The notes below the pieces were generated by a model. The model did no database searches. It saw only the letters and a list, made by a program, of their open reading frames with translations, and was not told the origin of the DNA. From contig SHAT01000005.1 in assembly GCA_004213175.1 (NCBI GenBank), forward strand, positions 1 through 64,000: a DNA stretch of 64,000 bases, in the 5' to 3' direction. This document shows positions 56,013-64,000 of the stretch, one piece after another. The position numbers and the translations under genes were made by a program. This DNA comes from Pseudomonadota bacterium. GTDB taxonomy: Bacteria; SAR324; NAC60-12. Position 1 is the first letter of the stretch. Each line of letters begins with the position of its first letter.

Positions 56013-56095
56013 CCTACAAGTCTTATATTCACCCGATAACAAGATTTGTAGGCTTGATTCTATTTTAGATGCTATTAAATAGCGGAGCTATTTTT
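56013..56095. other. Long hairpin followed by terminator-like stem (orphan)
   Basis: In the 553-base spacer 55958-56510, CCTACAAGTCTT (56013-56024) pairs with AAGATTTGTAGG (56041-56052): 12 bp including one G-T, with a 16-base loop. At 56077-56093, AAATAGC-GGA-GCTATTT followed by TTC looks like a compact terminator. No gene on the + strand lies upstream to terminate. It could be the 3' end of a small + strand RNA, or an attenuator-like leader of the leftward amrA gene. The rest of the spacer is very AT-rich and without an ORF. Confidence 0.4.
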
Positions 56096-56447
56096 CATTA
56101 ATTGCTTTCACGATTTTTAAGTATGTTTCAGAGTAGATAGTATCATATTGATGTGTTGAAAAAACTTCAAAATATAGTTTTTGATTAATTTTTACAAATT
56201 TTCTTATAGAATCATAACAAACCGTTGAAAGTGTATCTCTATTATTAGTTATAACTTTAAAACTGTAATAGATAATTTAATTGATTAAAATTAATAAATT
56301 TATTATTTATGGGGAAAAAATAAGTATTATAATATTTAAAAAAACTTTATTTTTTGTGCGTATTATTATTACTTTTGCAGGATCAAACTCAGTCTTGTGA
56401 AACTTATTTTGTAAATCCTCCAGAAATAGTCTTAATCCAGCAAAAAC

Positions 56448-56475
56448 TTGCCGTTATTGTCGGATTGTGGATAAT
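56448..56475 (+). promoter_or_regulatory. Predicted promoter for the LiuC-like gene
   Basis: TTGCCG and GATAAT (five of six -10 bases) are separated by 16 bases, 35 bases before the ATG at 56511. Confidence 0.4.
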
Positions 56476-56510
56476 ATATTTTTTTAGGAACCACTTATTT
56501 TATAATAATC

Positions 56511-57305
56511 ATGATGAATTTTAAAACATTGATTCTAACTATTGACGAACGTCAAATAGCTACTCTGACTCTTAATCGCCCAGAGGTTCATAATGTACTC
56601 AGCCTGGAAATGATTCGTGAAATACGTCAGGTGGTCATGGATTTAAATAAGCTTCAGGATGTGCGTGCTGTAATATTAACAGGTAAAGGTAAGTCTTTTT
56701 GTGCTGGAGCTGATTTGCGCTGGATGCAAAAAATAGTGGCACAAAAACGTCAAGATAGAATTTCAGAAGCTACCGAATTGTCAGAAATGCTTTCTGAGTT
56801 AGACCAACTAAGAATGCCTCTAATTGGCCGAATCAATGGACTCTCTTTTGGGGGTGCTATAGGTTTAATAGCCTGTTGTGATATTACGATAGCCGTTGAA
56901 GATGCACTATTTTCTTTGACAGAAGTTTTATTGGGATTGTTGCCAGCAACTATTTCACCTTATGTATTACGACGGATTGGCGCATCAAACGCACGGAGAG
57001 TGATGCTCAACGCTCACCGTTTTGCTGCGGCAGAAGCAGTTGTTTTAGGTCTAATCTCAAAAAGTGTATCTGCGGAAAAACTGGATGAAGCAGTTGAAGA
57101 GGAAATTTCAGAGCTTCTACATTGTGCTCCGGAAGCAGTTTCCGCTACAAAAATTCTAATTGCGGAAGTTCGCGGAAAAGAACCGGATGATGTGCGTAGT
57201 TTAACTGTCGAGAAATTGGCAAATGCCTGGGAGTCTGAATCAATTAAGGAAGGGATTGAAGCTTTCTTCAGCAAACGTAAACCTGCCTGGGATCATCAAT
57301 ATTGA
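56511..57305 (+). CDS. Enoyl-CoA hydratase/isomerase, methylglutaconyl-CoA hydratase (LiuC)-like
   Basis: 264 residues of the crotonase fold: LTLNRPEVHNVLSLEM, oxyanion-hole GKSFCAGADLRWMQ, LSFGGAIGLIACCDI and ALFSLTEVLLGLLPATISPYVLRRIG. The AGADLxWM and SEVxLGLxPAxISPYV pattern is that of LiuC/AUH in leucine and isoprenoid-acid breakdown. No other leucine-degradation gene is nearby, so the exact substrate is uncertain. Confidence 0.82.
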   Translation: MMNFKTLILTIDERQIATLTLNRPEVHNVLSLEMIREIRQVVMDLNKLQDVRAVILTGKGKSFCAGADLRWMQKIVAQKRQDRISEATELSEMLSELDQLRMPLIGRINGLSFGGAIGLIACCDITIAVEDALFSLTEVLLGLLPATISPYVLRRIGASNARRVMLNAHRFAAAEAVVLGLISKSVSAEKLDEAVEEEISELLHCAPEAVSATKILIAEVRGKEPDDVRSLTVEKLANAWESESIKEGIEAFFSKRKPAWDHQY

Positions 57306-57419
57306 TTAGTTGTGATAAAACTGTAGAAAATTAATAAAGCATTGTACAAGTTTTCTATACTCAGAAAAAACAGAGAAATATTTTATCAAAAATTAATATT
57401 TCATAAATCCTGAGAAAGA

Positions 57420-58079
57420 ATGAAAATCATAATAACTCTAAAATACGGAGGGTTCATTTTAGCAGTTTTTAGCATAATTATAGCAGGTAGTATTGATGCC
57501 ACTGCGCAGGTTGAGAATACTACAATAAACGAACTTAGTTCAGCATTATCTGGGGAAAAGTATGCTACTCCTGCTACTGTATTTGGCGGTGTCGGCCGGA
57601 AATATCCAACATGGCAGGCAGGATTAGACTTGCTCATACTTAGTAGTCCTCATTATAAAGCGTTCCGAAATCAATTTGAACTAAGCGATCGTGTCGTTTG
57701 GGGTGAGTGGTGGTACAGTGACGGCTTGGGAGTAAAAGCTTTGTATTCAGAACAATCCTTCACGATGTTTGGTGAAAGGGGGAATGGTCCGCAGGCTAAA
57801 ACGAATCATCTCGGATTTTTGACAAAAATACAGCAAACTCTCGTTAAACCATGGAAAATGAGTGCTGGATTGGGATTGGCAAAAACAGAGTTTGTTCTCG
57901 AGAATCAAATTAAACTGGGTAATTCACTGATGAGTGAATTAAGGATTGGATTTGAATTATTAGCAAATTTTTGGACGGAAGTAGGAATATTGACCATAGA
58001 CAGTTCAAGCGGAGGTGGTTCAGGGGATCAGCGGCTAGGTTCTACAGGATATTTGTTTGGATTTAGTTACGGATTTTAA
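57420..58079 (+). CDS. Uncharacterised exported protein, probable small beta-barrel
   Basis: 219 residues. An N-terminal signal sequence (GGFILAVFSIIIAGSIDATAQ) is followed by alternating hydrophobic strands with aromatic girdles (FELSDRVVWGEWWYSDGLG, LVKPWKMSAGLGLAKTEFVL, ANFWTEVGILTI) and a C-terminal TGYLFGFSYGF ending in Phe, as in outer-membrane barrels. No named family recognised. It lies 38 bases upstream of the TerB/DUF2225 gene. Confidence 0.65.
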   Translation: MKIIITLKYGGFILAVFSIIIAGSIDATAQVENTTINELSSALSGEKYATPATVFGGVGRKYPTWQAGLDLLILSSPHYKAFRNQFELSDRVVWGEWWYSDGLGVKALYSEQSFTMFGERGNGPQAKTNHLGFLTKIQQTLVKPWKMSAGLGLAKTEFVLENQIKLGNSLMSELRIGFELLANFWTEVGILTIDSSSGGGSGDQRLGSTGYLFGFSYGF

Positions 58080-58117
58080 ATAAGAGACAATTCACAAATT
58101 ATTTAGTCTGGAAAATT

Positions 58118-59674
58118 ATGCAGTTACCAAATTTAGAAGAAATGTCAGCGGAAGAAAAATTGTGGTTTGCATACTCAATTGCAGGAATGGTGGTTGCTGA
58201 TGGACATACTGATCCCTCAGAAATGAGTTTTCTGCGTGATGCAATAAATTTCTTGCAAGACAAGGAAGAAATCAACAAAATCATGGTTGTAATTAAAGAG
58301 GGTAAAACCCCAGAAATGAAGCCTTTGGATATCGATCCAAAACAATCATTCTTAATGCTTAAATATTTAGCTCAGTTAATGGTTGTAGATGCAGATTTAT
58401 CAACAAAAGAAATCAGTTTTTTCCTTTTGACCGGTAGGTTATTGGGTTTTAATAATGATATCCTAAACAAATTATGGAAAAGTGCCCGTGCTATGTTGGA
58501 AAAGGATCTCCCCGTAGGATTTATTGAGACTTCTAATTTTAAAGAAAACGTTAGTTTGATGAAAATTGATGATACTGGATTTTCTTTCCGTCTAGGGAAA
58601 GCTTTGATGCCAAAAGTTAAAATAAGGCTTAGGGTTCGAAAGCCTCTCCAAGCAGAAAATACTATTGAAGGGGATGATACATACTGGGACTGGGTTACTT
58701 GTCAAATGTTTAAGCAGTCTAGTGTTAAATTTGATGAAGGTTATTACATGGTGAGAGCAACTTTTGAACAAAAATTAGCGGATCATCATGGGATATTACA
58801 GCTTATACATCCAGAAAATTATGCTGTTGTTACAGATGGGGGATTCTTTAAACCAAATAAAGATTCTCTTTTAGGGAGTTATGTAAAATGTTATATCTGT
58901 GATACTTCAGAAATTAAATTTTATGTCCTTCACAGCAAGAGTATGATAATAGAGGGTAACATATTTGGAGTGCCTAGCTATATCAGGTCTGTAGGTAAAA
59001 TGGAGTTTTGTGATTTTAATTTGATTCAAGTTGCGTCCTGCCCAAAATGTGGATTTTCGAGTAACGACAGAGAACACTTTAAACGTTTAAAATCAGATGT
59101 GCCAATGTTTTCAGTGGAGAAATTTTCTGAAGGTTGGAATGATAAAATCTCACCGTTACTCAAAAAAGCTAAGGAATCTGGGGAAAAATTTTATGGTGAA
59201 GATCGAGATACAAATCACGGTATACTCTCATATGAATTAGCAATTGCAACATTTGAACAACTGGCAAGTATCACCCCCGATGTTCAGAAAAAAACAGAGT
59301 GGCTTCGAAAACAGTCTTCAATGCTGATGACTATTTCAGAGTTGCAGATGGAGAATAAGGATAGGGGTGGTGCAGAAACAAACCTTAAAAAAGTATTTGA
59401 TCTTTGGGATCCTGTCTTTGAAAAACTGAAAGGTACTGTAATAATAAATGTTTGCACATTATTATTTCAGATCAAGATCTACTTCAATGACCTTCAAATT
59501 GCAGCTAATTATATGAAATTTTTAGATAATTATGATCCTGATGGTCAACTTGTGGAAGGTACAGAGGAGCACAAGGCACTTAAGTTAGGTGCTGCTAAAT
59601 TAAAAGCAACCTTTGATGACCGTGAAATACTTACAAAAGAAAAATTGAAACGTTTTCATCTTGATGACTCGTGA
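58118..59674 (+). CDS. TerB-like plus DUF2225-like domain protein
   Basis: 518 residues, apparently cytoplasmic. The N-terminus (about 1-130) resembles the TerB/tellurite-resistance helical fold, with repeated acidic segments VVADGHTDPSEMSFL and VVDADLSTKEISFF that could bind metal. The centre (150-270) may hold a PilZ-like beta domain (about 20 residues around KVKIRLRVRKPLQAEN), but this is tentative. From about 265 a DUF2225-like unit has CYICDT and CPKCGFSSNDREHF, a probable zinc site, then helical TPR-like repeats. No function known. Its end overlaps the next start by up to 11 bases. Confidence 0.75.
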   Translation: MQLPNLEEMSAEEKLWFAYSIAGMVVADGHTDPSEMSFLRDAINFLQDKEEINKIMVVIKEGKTPEMKPLDIDPKQSFLMLKYLAQLMVVDADLSTKEISFFLLTGRLLGFNNDILNKLWKSARAMLEKDLPVGFIETSNFKENVSLMKIDDTGFSFRLGKALMPKVKIRLRVRKPLQAENTIEGDDTYWDWVTCQMFKQSSVKFDEGYYMVRATFEQKLADHHGILQLIHPENYAVVTDGGFFKPNKDSLLGSYVKCYICDTSEIKFYVLHSKSMIIEGNIFGVPSYIRSVGKMEFCDFNLIQVASCPKCGFSSNDREHFKRLKSDVPMFSVEKFSEGWNDKISPLLKKAKESGEKFYGEDRDTNHGILSYELAIATFEQLASITPDVQKKTEWLRKQSSMLMTISELQMENKDRGGAETNLKKVFDLWDPVFEKLKGTVIINVCTLLFQIKIYFNDLQIAANYMKFLDNYDPDGQLVEGTEEHKALKLGAAKLKATFDDREILTKEKLKRFHLDDS

Positions 59675-61223
59675 AAATAAAATGGTTGAACTATTACAGC
59701 AAGAAAACACATCTGAAGTAGGAAAGGAAGATGAAAATCTGATTTTGCTACTACTAAGTTCGGATTTGCGTGATCGTTACATGAAAACTCTAGTGGATCG
59801 TCTGATAAAAATAGGCGTAGTAGTTGCCATAGAAGAAATAGATTTTCCTAAAGAAAAAAAGGAAAAATATGAATGGATATTGAATTTTTCAGGTAATATT
59901 CCCAAAGGTAAATCTGCTGATTTGAAAAACAGTAAGTTGATTTTTCGAGTTCTGGGGAAGGCTGAATTAAAGCAGGATAAACTTGATTCTGGAGATTCTG
60001 AAAAACTGGCAAAAATTGTTAAACGCTACAATAAACTTCAAGAATCATGTTTGGTACGCGAAAAAAATCCTAAATTTGACAAGTTGGCTTTGACTGATGC
60101 CGTTTTACGCAGCAGGAGAGAACTTATTTTACAGTACAAAGATCATGTAAGTAGACTCGATGAAAAAATTTCTAAGGTCGAAAAATCATATTATCTGGGC
60201 ATTGGATATATTCTCAGCACAGCAATTGAGAAAATTACTGGTGTCGCGGTTTTAGACAATTTGATGAAAGGCTTGATTTACGTCATGATTATTGATGATC
60301 TTGACAAACGTACTCAGGATGGTTTGGTTGAAATGGATTTTAGCAGGAAAGTGTTATCTTATATGTCGACAAGTGTTTTTTCAAATAAGCTACAGAAGTT
60401 TCGTGAGGACCATTCAGATGATGAGATGGCAAATGCAAATATTAGAGATTTTGTTTTTAATGCTGAAGACTTCGAGAAAGTAGATATCGTCTTTTTTAAC
60501 TCCTGGAAATTTACTGAAGATTCTTTCCCGGTCAAAGTTGCTTTACGTAAAAAAACTATTATCAGTAAGGAGGAAGAGCGCAAATTAAATCGAAAAGACG
60601 AGACTCCCGCAAAAATTGAACGGGAAGAAACTGCATTAGCAAAAGTTAAAGCTAAATACAAAAATGTAATGGCAGAGATAAGTAAAATAGAAAAATTCCA
60701 TGTAGATGATGAAAGTGCATATGAAACCCAGAATAATTTAAGAAGAAGGTTGTTGAAAGATATAAAGATTCGCGAGCTAAAATTAAAAGAGCTGAGACGT
60801 CCTGTTAAAGCAGGTGGTGAGGAAAAGATCATGACTTTTGATTTGTTTGAAATCTTTAAAAGCAATCAGTCATTCATTGACCGCATGGCGGATAAAGCCA
60901 GTTCTTTGGGATTTGGAAGTTTTTTTGGTATGGGGCATGATGATAATCATACTAGTTTTGAAAAATTAATTGAAATGGCTCGTTATTCAAAAGATAGGAT
61001 TAGAGTTTTGAATCAACTAGAAAAAATCAATGCTCAAACAACTAAATTGGCAAAACAACTTGATCATTATGTAGAAAAAAATGAACTGATGGCAACAGTT
61101 GAAAGTCCAGTATCATCAGGCGATACAAAATATCAACCGTTGCTTGATGAACATATTTTAGACTGTCTAGAGCTCGCTGCGTTAAGTTGTGAAATTTCTT
61201 TTTTGTCTGAAGTTAATGGCTAG
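59664..61223 (+). CDS. Uncharacterised 519-residue protein
   Basis: I do not recognise a family. The start is the ATG at 59664 inside the end of the previous gene; an ATG at 59682 is an alternative and TTG 59661 gives the track version. No signal peptide. The N-terminal 60-100 residues (ENLILLLLSSDLRDRYMKTLVDRLIKIGVVVAIEEIDF) look like a small alpha/beta unit. The rest is rich in Lys and Glu with probable coiled coils (REETALAKVKAKYKNVMAEISKIE) and a Gly-rich stretch SLGFGSFFGMGHDD. Translational overlap with the TerB/DUF2225 gene suggests the two products work together. Confidence 0.75.
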   Translation: MTRENKMVELLQQENTSEVGKEDENLILLLLSSDLRDRYMKTLVDRLIKIGVVVAIEEIDFPKEKKEKYEWILNFSGNIPKGKSADLKNSKLIFRVLGKAELKQDKLDSGDSEKLAKIVKRYNKLQESCLVREKNPKFDKLALTDAVLRSRRELILQYKDHVSRLDEKISKVEKSYYLGIGYILSTAIEKITGVAVLDNLMKGLIYVMIIDDLDKRTQDGLVEMDFSRKVLSYMSTSVFSNKLQKFREDHSDDEMANANIRDFVFNAEDFEKVDIVFFNSWKFTEDSFPVKVALRKKTIISKEEERKLNRKDETPAKIEREETALAKVKAKYKNVMAEISKIEKFHVDDESAYETQNNLRRRLLKDIKIRELKLKELRRPVKAGGEEKIMTFDLFEIFKSNQSFIDRMADKASSLGFGSFFGMGHDDNHTSFEKLIEMARYSKDRIRVLNQLEKINAQTTKLAKQLDHYVEKNELMATVESPVSSGDTKYQPLLDEHILDCLELAALSCEISFLSEVNG

Positions 61224-61266
61224 TTGGTATTAAAATTAATTAAAAAATATCTTATTAAATTAGTTT

Positions 61267-62766
61267 TTACATACCTCCTACAGTCATTTCTGAGACCAAC
61301 ACAGTTGGAAGACCTACCCCTACTGGGACACTTTGCCCATCTTTCCCACAAGTCCAGATGCCTTCGCTCATAGCGAAATCGCTACCTACCATACTGATTT
61401 TTGACATTGCATCAGGACCATTTCCTATTAAGGTAAAATTTTTTATTGGAACTGTTTTTTTGCCATCTTCAACCAGCCAGGCAACTGTGGGGACAAAGAC
61501 AAAATCACCATTCGAAATATCTACTTGACCGCCACTGAACTCTTGACAATAAATCCCTTTTTTAACTGATCTGATAATTTCCTCAGGATCTGATTCACCA
61601 TTAGCAAGGTAAGTGGATGTCATGCGCGGTATCGGATAATGCGCATAAGATTCACGCCTACCATTTCCTGTAGGATTTGTACGGAAGTGCTTCGCGCTTA
61701 TTCGGTCATGCATGTAATTTCGCAAGATTCCTTTTTCGATAAGTAAATTTTCAGAAGAAGGAATTCCCTCATCGTCAAAATTTATTGCCCCTCTTTCATT
61801 TTCTATGGTTCCGGAGTCATAAATTGAACACAAATCTGAAGCAACCATTTCTCCAATTCTATCACTGTATGCAGAAGTTCCTTTGCGGTTAAAATCTGCC
61901 TCTAGTGGATGTCCAACAGCTTCATGTAGTAATATCCCTGATTGGGCAGGTCCTAAAATGACAGGTAGCAAACCGGAAGGTGCCTGCACAGCGTCTAGAA
62001 GTAAAATTGCTTCAGCAGCAGCCTGTTTTCCTAAAATTTGCGCATGATCTGCCTTTTTTAAATAATCAAGACCAACTCGTCCTCCAATTCCAGAGGATCC
62101 ATTTTGAATATTGTTCCCATCCTGTGAAATGCAATGTACATTCATTCTGAACATTGGTCGAGTATCCCTCAAAATGTCGCCGTCTGAAGTAACAACCTGT
62201 GTCATATTGAGAGCATCCATCATGGCTACTGTAACCCTATTTATTCTGTCATCGTAGGCTCTGGCAAATGCTTCCGTACGTTTGAGCATTTCAATCTTTT
62301 GAGTTAGCTCCAGATCTGTAACTGTCTCGAGTATAGGATAATAATTTTTTGGTACCAGTTCGTTGAATCTGAAACCTTCCTCAAGTGAAACTTCTCTGCT
62401 GGAAGCAATGGAGGCTGCAGTTCGCGCTGCGTGTAACATGGGTTTCAAATCAAAATCTTCACTGAAGGCATATCCCGTTTGATCATTCTGAATTACTCTA
62501 ATTCCAACTCCCGATACCACAGCTACAGCAGAATTTTTTATAATTCCATCTTCCATAACCACTGAATTTCGAGTGCTATACTCAAAGTGGATGTCTGCAA
62601 AATCTCCACCATGGCGCAGTGCAGCGCTCAGCAACTGATGTACAACAGTCTGGTCAATGCCCATTTCCTTTTCAAACAGTTGTTTAACGGCTTCTACTGC
62701 TGTCAAAGTCTGGGTTAGCTGGTGAGCGATGTTTTTTCTTTCCAGTGAAATTTTAGTACTATTCAT
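61267..62766 (-). CDS. tldD: Metalloprotease TldD
   Basis: 499 residues. Zinc motif GILLHEAVGHPLEADF (HExxxH) and the downstream GRRESYAHYPIPRMTSTYL are diagnostic. TldD acts with TldE/PmbA to cleave unfolded or modified peptides, such as microcin B17 leader and CcdA. No tldE lies within the window. Ends convergently with the unknown 519-residue protein gene. Confidence 0.96.
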   Translation of the reverse strand: MNSTKISLERKNIAHQLTQTLTAVEAVKQLFEKEMGIDQTVVHQLLSAALRHGGDFADIHFEYSTRNSVVMEDGIIKNSAVAVVSGVGIRVIQNDQTGYAFSEDFDLKPMLHAARTAASIASSREVSLEEGFRFNELVPKNYYPILETVTDLELTQKIEMLKRTEAFARAYDDRINRVTVAMMDALNMTQVVTSDGDILRDTRPMFRMNVHCISQDGNNIQNGSSGIGGRVGLDYLKKADHAQILGKQAAAEAILLLDAVQAPSGLLPVILGPAQSGILLHEAVGHPLEADFNRKGTSAYSDRIGEMVASDLCSIYDSGTIENERGAINFDDEGIPSSENLLIEKGILRNYMHDRISAKHFRTNPTGNGRRESYAHYPIPRMTSTYLANGESDPEEIIRSVKKGIYCQEFSGGQVDISNGDFVFVPTVAWLVEDGKKTVPIKNFTLIGNGPDAMSKISMVGSDFAMSEGIWTCGKDGQSVPVGVGLPTVLVSEMTVGGM

Positions 62767-62827
62767 TAATCTATTGGATTATTATATTTCATGTTATATA
62801 TTTTTGCTGTCTTTTAGAAATCAGTAA

Positions 62828-63955
62828 TTAGCTGAACTTATTCTCAATACATCTTGCTGCTTTTTCATATGCTCCTTGATCACCTAGCATTGAACGTGTT
62901 TTTTCTAATTCACTGATCATATTTTCACGATAGTCTTTATCCTGTAACAGTCTTATTCCTGTTTCGGCGACTTTTTTGGAATTGAAGTCATTTTGTAATA
63001 ATTCAGGAACAATTTCCTTTCCTGCTAATATATTGACCAATCCAATAAACCTAGTATTTGCAAGATAACGCGCGATCCAAAAAGTTATCTGAGAAACTTG
63101 ATAAACAATCGCAAATGGTTTCAATGCAAGTCCGGTTTGCAGTGAAGCCGTTCCTGATGCAACTACTGCGGCATCGCATGCTTGGATAGTTTCAAGAAAT
63201 TGTTCCCGGATCAATGTGACTTTAACATTTACAGGTTCAATTATTTCTTTTACTTCATTTATATCAAGTGATTCTGCAACAGGAATGATAAAGTTTATCT
63301 CGCCGACTTCCTCTTGAATAAGCGGGAGGCTTTTCAGCAAAGTCGGAAGATGTTTCCTTATTTCACTCGGCCGGCTTCCAGGGGCAATAGCGAGAATAGG
63401 TAGATCATCCAGGAGTCCATACTGTTCGAGAAATGCTCTGTTGTCTTTTTCATCTATTTTTTGATCCAGCAGCGGATGTCCGACCCAGCTGACATCAACA
63501 CCAGCCTGCTGATAAATCCTTTCTTCAAAAGGAAAAAGCACTATCATTTTGTCAATCACACGTTTGATGGTTTTCAATCTGCCTTTTCTCCATGCCCAGA
63601 TTTGAGGACTATTGAAAAAAATTACCGGGATCCCTTTTTCTTTTGCATAAGCTGCGAGTTTGAGGTTGAACCCTGGATAATCAATCAAGATCAAAACGTC
63701 CGGACGCTCCTCATCTAGAGCATTACGCATTCTCCAAAGTGTCTTGTAAAGCCTCGGAAGATGACTGATAACTTCAACTAAGCCATGTGTCTGCAAAGTA
63801 TCGAGCATGTAATAAGGACGAAAATTTTCCCTTAACATTTTCAAACCGCCGATACCGTAAAAATCTAAATTATCATTGTTTCTTGCAAGGCAACGGATCA
63901 ATCCTGCTCCATGAACATCTCCTGAAACTTCCCCGGCAATCATCATTATTTTCAT
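62828..63955 (-). CDS. lpxB: Lipid-A-disaccharide synthase
   Basis: 375 residues from the ATG at 63955 (the track uses the TTG three bases upstream). It joins UDP-diacylglucosamine and lipid X in lipid A synthesis at the inner membrane. MKIMMIAGEVSGDVHGAGLI, LILIDYPGFNLKLAAYAKEKGIPVIFFNSPQIWAWRKGR, FEERIYQQAGVDVSWVGHPLLD and AVVASGTASLQTGLALKPFAIVYQ are family hallmarks. Proof that the host makes LPS. The last 42 bases of the window upstream are noncoding. Confidence 0.97.
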   Translation of the reverse strand: MKIMMIAGEVSGDVHGAGLIRCLARNNDNLDFYGIGGLKMLRENFRPYYMLDTLQTHGLVEVISHLPRLYKTLWRMRNALDEERPDVLILIDYPGFNLKLAAYAKEKGIPVIFFNSPQIWAWRKGRLKTIKRVIDKMIVLFPFEERIYQQAGVDVSWVGHPLLDQKIDEKDNRAFLEQYGLLDDLPILAIAPGSRPSEIRKHLPTLLKSLPLIQEEVGEINFIIPVAESLDINEVKEIIEPVNVKVTLIREQFLETIQACDAAVVASGTASLQTGLALKPFAIVYQVSQITFWIARYLANTRFIGLVNILAGKEIVPELLQNDFNSKKVAETGIRLLQDKDYRENMISELEKTRSMLGDQGAYEKAARCIENKFS

Positions 63956-64000
63956 CAATTATTTCAAAGTGGAGTCCGTTTTATCTGTCTGTAAAACGCA

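Noticed and set aside
56376-56396. Reverse-strand GAGTTTGATCCTG, identical to 13 bases of the conserved 5' end of 16S rRNA
   Set aside because: The match stops at once on both sides and no rRNA sequence follows; taken as chance or at most a tiny relic.

Overview
The window is a gene-dense bacterial chromosome segment (about 50 protein genes, AT-rich, mostly short spacers). It comes from a Gram-negative bacterium: it carries lpxB (lipid A), FadL-like and other outer-membrane proteins, lspA, a BepA-like M48 protease and several predicted lipoproteins. Core genes (ligA, dnaB, hisS, hslVU, hemAC, ychF, moaA, rsmA, pyk) are all present and intact. The mix is consistent with a free-living proteobacterial or delta-like lineage such as SAR324, but I cannot fix the taxonomy from sequence reading alone. 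I saw no rRNA, tRNA, CRISPR array, transposase, integrase or phage gene.

Layout. 1-1671: a decayed LutA-type Fe-S protein gene followed by an Ldh2-family dehydrogenase. 1776-4200 (-): small lipoprotein and a RarA ATPase fused to a methyltransferase-like domain, divergent from ligA (4333-6336). 6728-9498: galU, a histidine phosphatase and a spermidine-synthase-like protein, with an unexplained structured spacer at about 7763-7910. 9710-16456: lytic transglycosylase (-), unknown protein, alanine racemase, small lipoprotein (-) and an LTA-synthase/sulfatase-type membrane enzyme (-). 16811-22411: translation and replication run rplY-pth-ychF-rpsF-rpsR-rplI-dnaB, with two good terminators and a candidate S6:S18 leader. 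22580-24857: a degenerate EAL-domain protein translationally coupled to a beta-propeller protein. 25075-31359: HemX-like membrane protein, a polyprenyl-synthetase pseudoenzyme, a dienoyl-CoA-isomerase-like protein, a YdiJ-type D-2-hydroxyacid dehydrogenase and CsaA. 31287-34693 (-): acyltransferase, S41-like protein, rsmA.

35028-42344: moaA behind a possible molybdenum-cofactor riboswitch, then an FMN glutamate-synthase-domain protein, a ThDP-dependent acetolactate-synthase-like enzyme, a disulfide-lacking flavoprotein of the dihydrolipoamide dehydrogenase fold, and pyruvate kinase. 42370-50359 (-): a long leftward run pgsA-hslV-hslU-udg-hisS-lspA-SH3-M48-fadL. 50514-54249: hemA-hemC and a ferredoxin-NADP reductase. 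54243-55957 (-): pyrD and an AMMECR1 protein. 56511-61223: a LiuC-like hydratase and three poorly known genes (beta-barrel, TerB+DUF2225, unknown 520-residue protein). 61267-63955 (-): tldD and lpxB.

No single obvious new defence or mobile system is present. The most unusual items are the active-site-less polyprenyl synthetase homologue, the degenerate EAL/beta-propeller pair, the TerB-DUF2225/unknown pair, the flavoprotein without redox cysteines, the pair of related mini-lipoproteins, and several structured spacers that may be RNA elements.
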